From NCBI GenBank assembly GCA_015662935.1, contig DQTF01000047.1:1-14233 (forward strand): a stretch of DNA of 14,233 nt, read 5' to 3'. The notes under the pieces were generated by a model that ran no database searches, was not told the origin of the DNA, and saw only the letters and a program-made list of their open reading frames with translations. The position numbers and the translations under genes are program-made. Below are positions 13,465 to 14,233 of the stretch, one piece after another. This DNA is from Crocinitomicaceae bacterium (GTDB lineage: Bacteria > Bacteroidota > Bacteroidia > Flavobacteriales_D > Crocinitomicaceae). Positions within the stretch are counted from its first letter, which is position 1, and each line of letters begins with the position of its first letter.

Positions 13465-14233
13465 TTATTTTTTTCTTTTTGATATAATAAAGCGATTAGA
13501 AGCCTTTGTTTTGCTTCTTGTCTTGTAACCTTTAGCTGGTAAACCAGTTCTAGATCTTGGATGTCCTCCTGAAGATTTACCTTCACCACCACCCATTGGG
13601 TGATCGACTGGATTCATTACAACTCCCCTTACTCTAGGTCTTCTACCTAACCATCTTGATCTACCTGCTTTACCAGATCTAGTTAAACTATGTTGCGAAT
13701 TAGATACTGATCCAATAGTCGCTGTACAAGTTAAAAGTATCATTCTTACTTCTCCTGACGGTAATTTTACAATTGCATATTTACCATCTCTTGCGTTTAA
13801 CTGTGCATAAGCTCCTGCACTTCTAACTAAAGCACCTCCTTTATTAGGTTGTAATTCAACGTTATGAATAACAGTACCTAAAGGAATATCGCTCAAAAAC
13901 AATGTATTACCTACTTCTGGTTGAGCATTTTTTCCAGACATTAAAATCTGTCCAACTTCTAAACCATCTGGTGCGATAATATATCTTTTCTCTCCATCTG
14001 CGTAAAACAATAATGCGATTCTCGCCGACCTGTTAGGGTCATATTCTATTGTTTTTACCGTTGCCGGTATATCATGCTTATTTCTTTTGAAATCGATAAC
14101 ACGATATTTTCTCTTATGACCACCTCCGATATATCTCATCGTCATTTTACCGGTGTTATTTCTCCCTCCTGATTTATTTAATCCTTTTACTAAAGACTTT
14201 TCAGGTGTTGAAGATGTTACATCAGATAAATCA
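13465..14233 (-). CDS. rplB: 50S ribosomal protein L2 (uL2), 5' end outside window
   Basis: L2 is one of the most conserved large-subunit proteins and is needed for subunit joining and peptidyl transfer. The frame is open to the right edge: before the internal Met (codon at 14145-14143) another 29 codons read DLSDVTSSTPEKSLVKGLNK then SGGRNNTGK. That is typical of L2 residues about 21-49, so that Met is not the start. In all 255 residues are visible and about 20 N-terminal ones are missing. Clear motifs are MTMRYIGGGHKRKYRVIDFK, the OB-fold region, GKAGRSRWLGRRPRVRG and NPVDHPMGGGEGKSSGGHPR; the His in the last corresponds to the His229 region of E. coli L2. rplW, rplD, rplC and rpsJ would be expected next upstream, outside the window. 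Confidence 0.98.
   Translation of the reverse strand, partial: DLSDVTSSTPEKSLVKGLNKSGGRNNTGKMTMRYIGGGHKRKYRVIDFKRNKHDIPATVKTIEYDPNRSARIALLFYADGEKRYIIAPDGLEVGQILMSGKNAQPEVGNTLFLSDIPLGTVIHNVELQPNKGGALVRSAGAYAQLNARDGKYAIVKLPSGEVRMILLTCTATIGSVSNSQHSLTRSGKAGRSRWLGRRPRVRGVVMNPVDHPMGGGEGKSSGGHPRSRTGLPAKGYKTRSKTKASNRFIISKRKK

Noticed and set aside
14143..14145. Internal ATG as the start of rplB
   Set aside because: The frame stays open to the window edge and the 29 upstream codons encode recognisable L2 sequence, so the true start is outside the window.

Overview
This window is a conserved housekeeping locus: the S10-spc-alpha ribosomal protein supercluster, all on the minus strand, followed by the first part of an unrelated lipoprotein gene. 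The DNA is AT-rich, start codons lack Shine-Dalgarno sequences, and the protein sequences (long tailed L17, zinc-free S14, S4 and L36, and the RpoA and SecY style) point to the phylum Bacteroidota, most likely the order Flavobacteriales. The genus cannot be fixed from what I can see.

Reading in the direction of transcription, from right to left: the part of the S10 group present is rplB (cut by the right window edge), rpsS, rplV, rpsC, rplP, rpmC and rpsQ. The spc group follows as rplN, rplX, rplE, rpsN, rpsH, rplF, rplR, rpsE, rpmD, rplO and secY. Then come map, infA and rpmJ, and the alpha group rpsM, rpsK, rpsD, rpoA and rplQ. Gaps between genes run from 0 to about 40 bases. The only strong terminator-like hairpin, with a U-run, lies just after rplQ. 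This fits one long transcript or a few overlapping ones. The products build both ribosomal subunits, start translation (IF-1), transcribe DNA (RpoA), insert and export proteins (SecY), and trim the initiator methionine (Map). Two genes, rpmD and rpmJ, are short but clear.

Positions 1253-1563 hold the rplQ terminator (about 1510-1543), a candidate Bacteroidota-type promoter (about 1468-1494) and an imperfect palindrome. Positions 1-1252, on the minus strand, are an open reading frame that leaves the window without a stop. It encodes a lipoprotein with helical repeats, which I read as the N-terminal part of a large Bacteroidota alpha-2-macroglobulin-like protein. It is the only accessory-type gene here.

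I found no mobile element, CRISPR array, tRNA, rRNA or sign of a new defence or metabolic system. The main points for a second look are the lipoprotein gene and its long leader, a perfect 11-bp inverted repeat over the rpmD stop codon, and the zinc-free ribosomal protein set.
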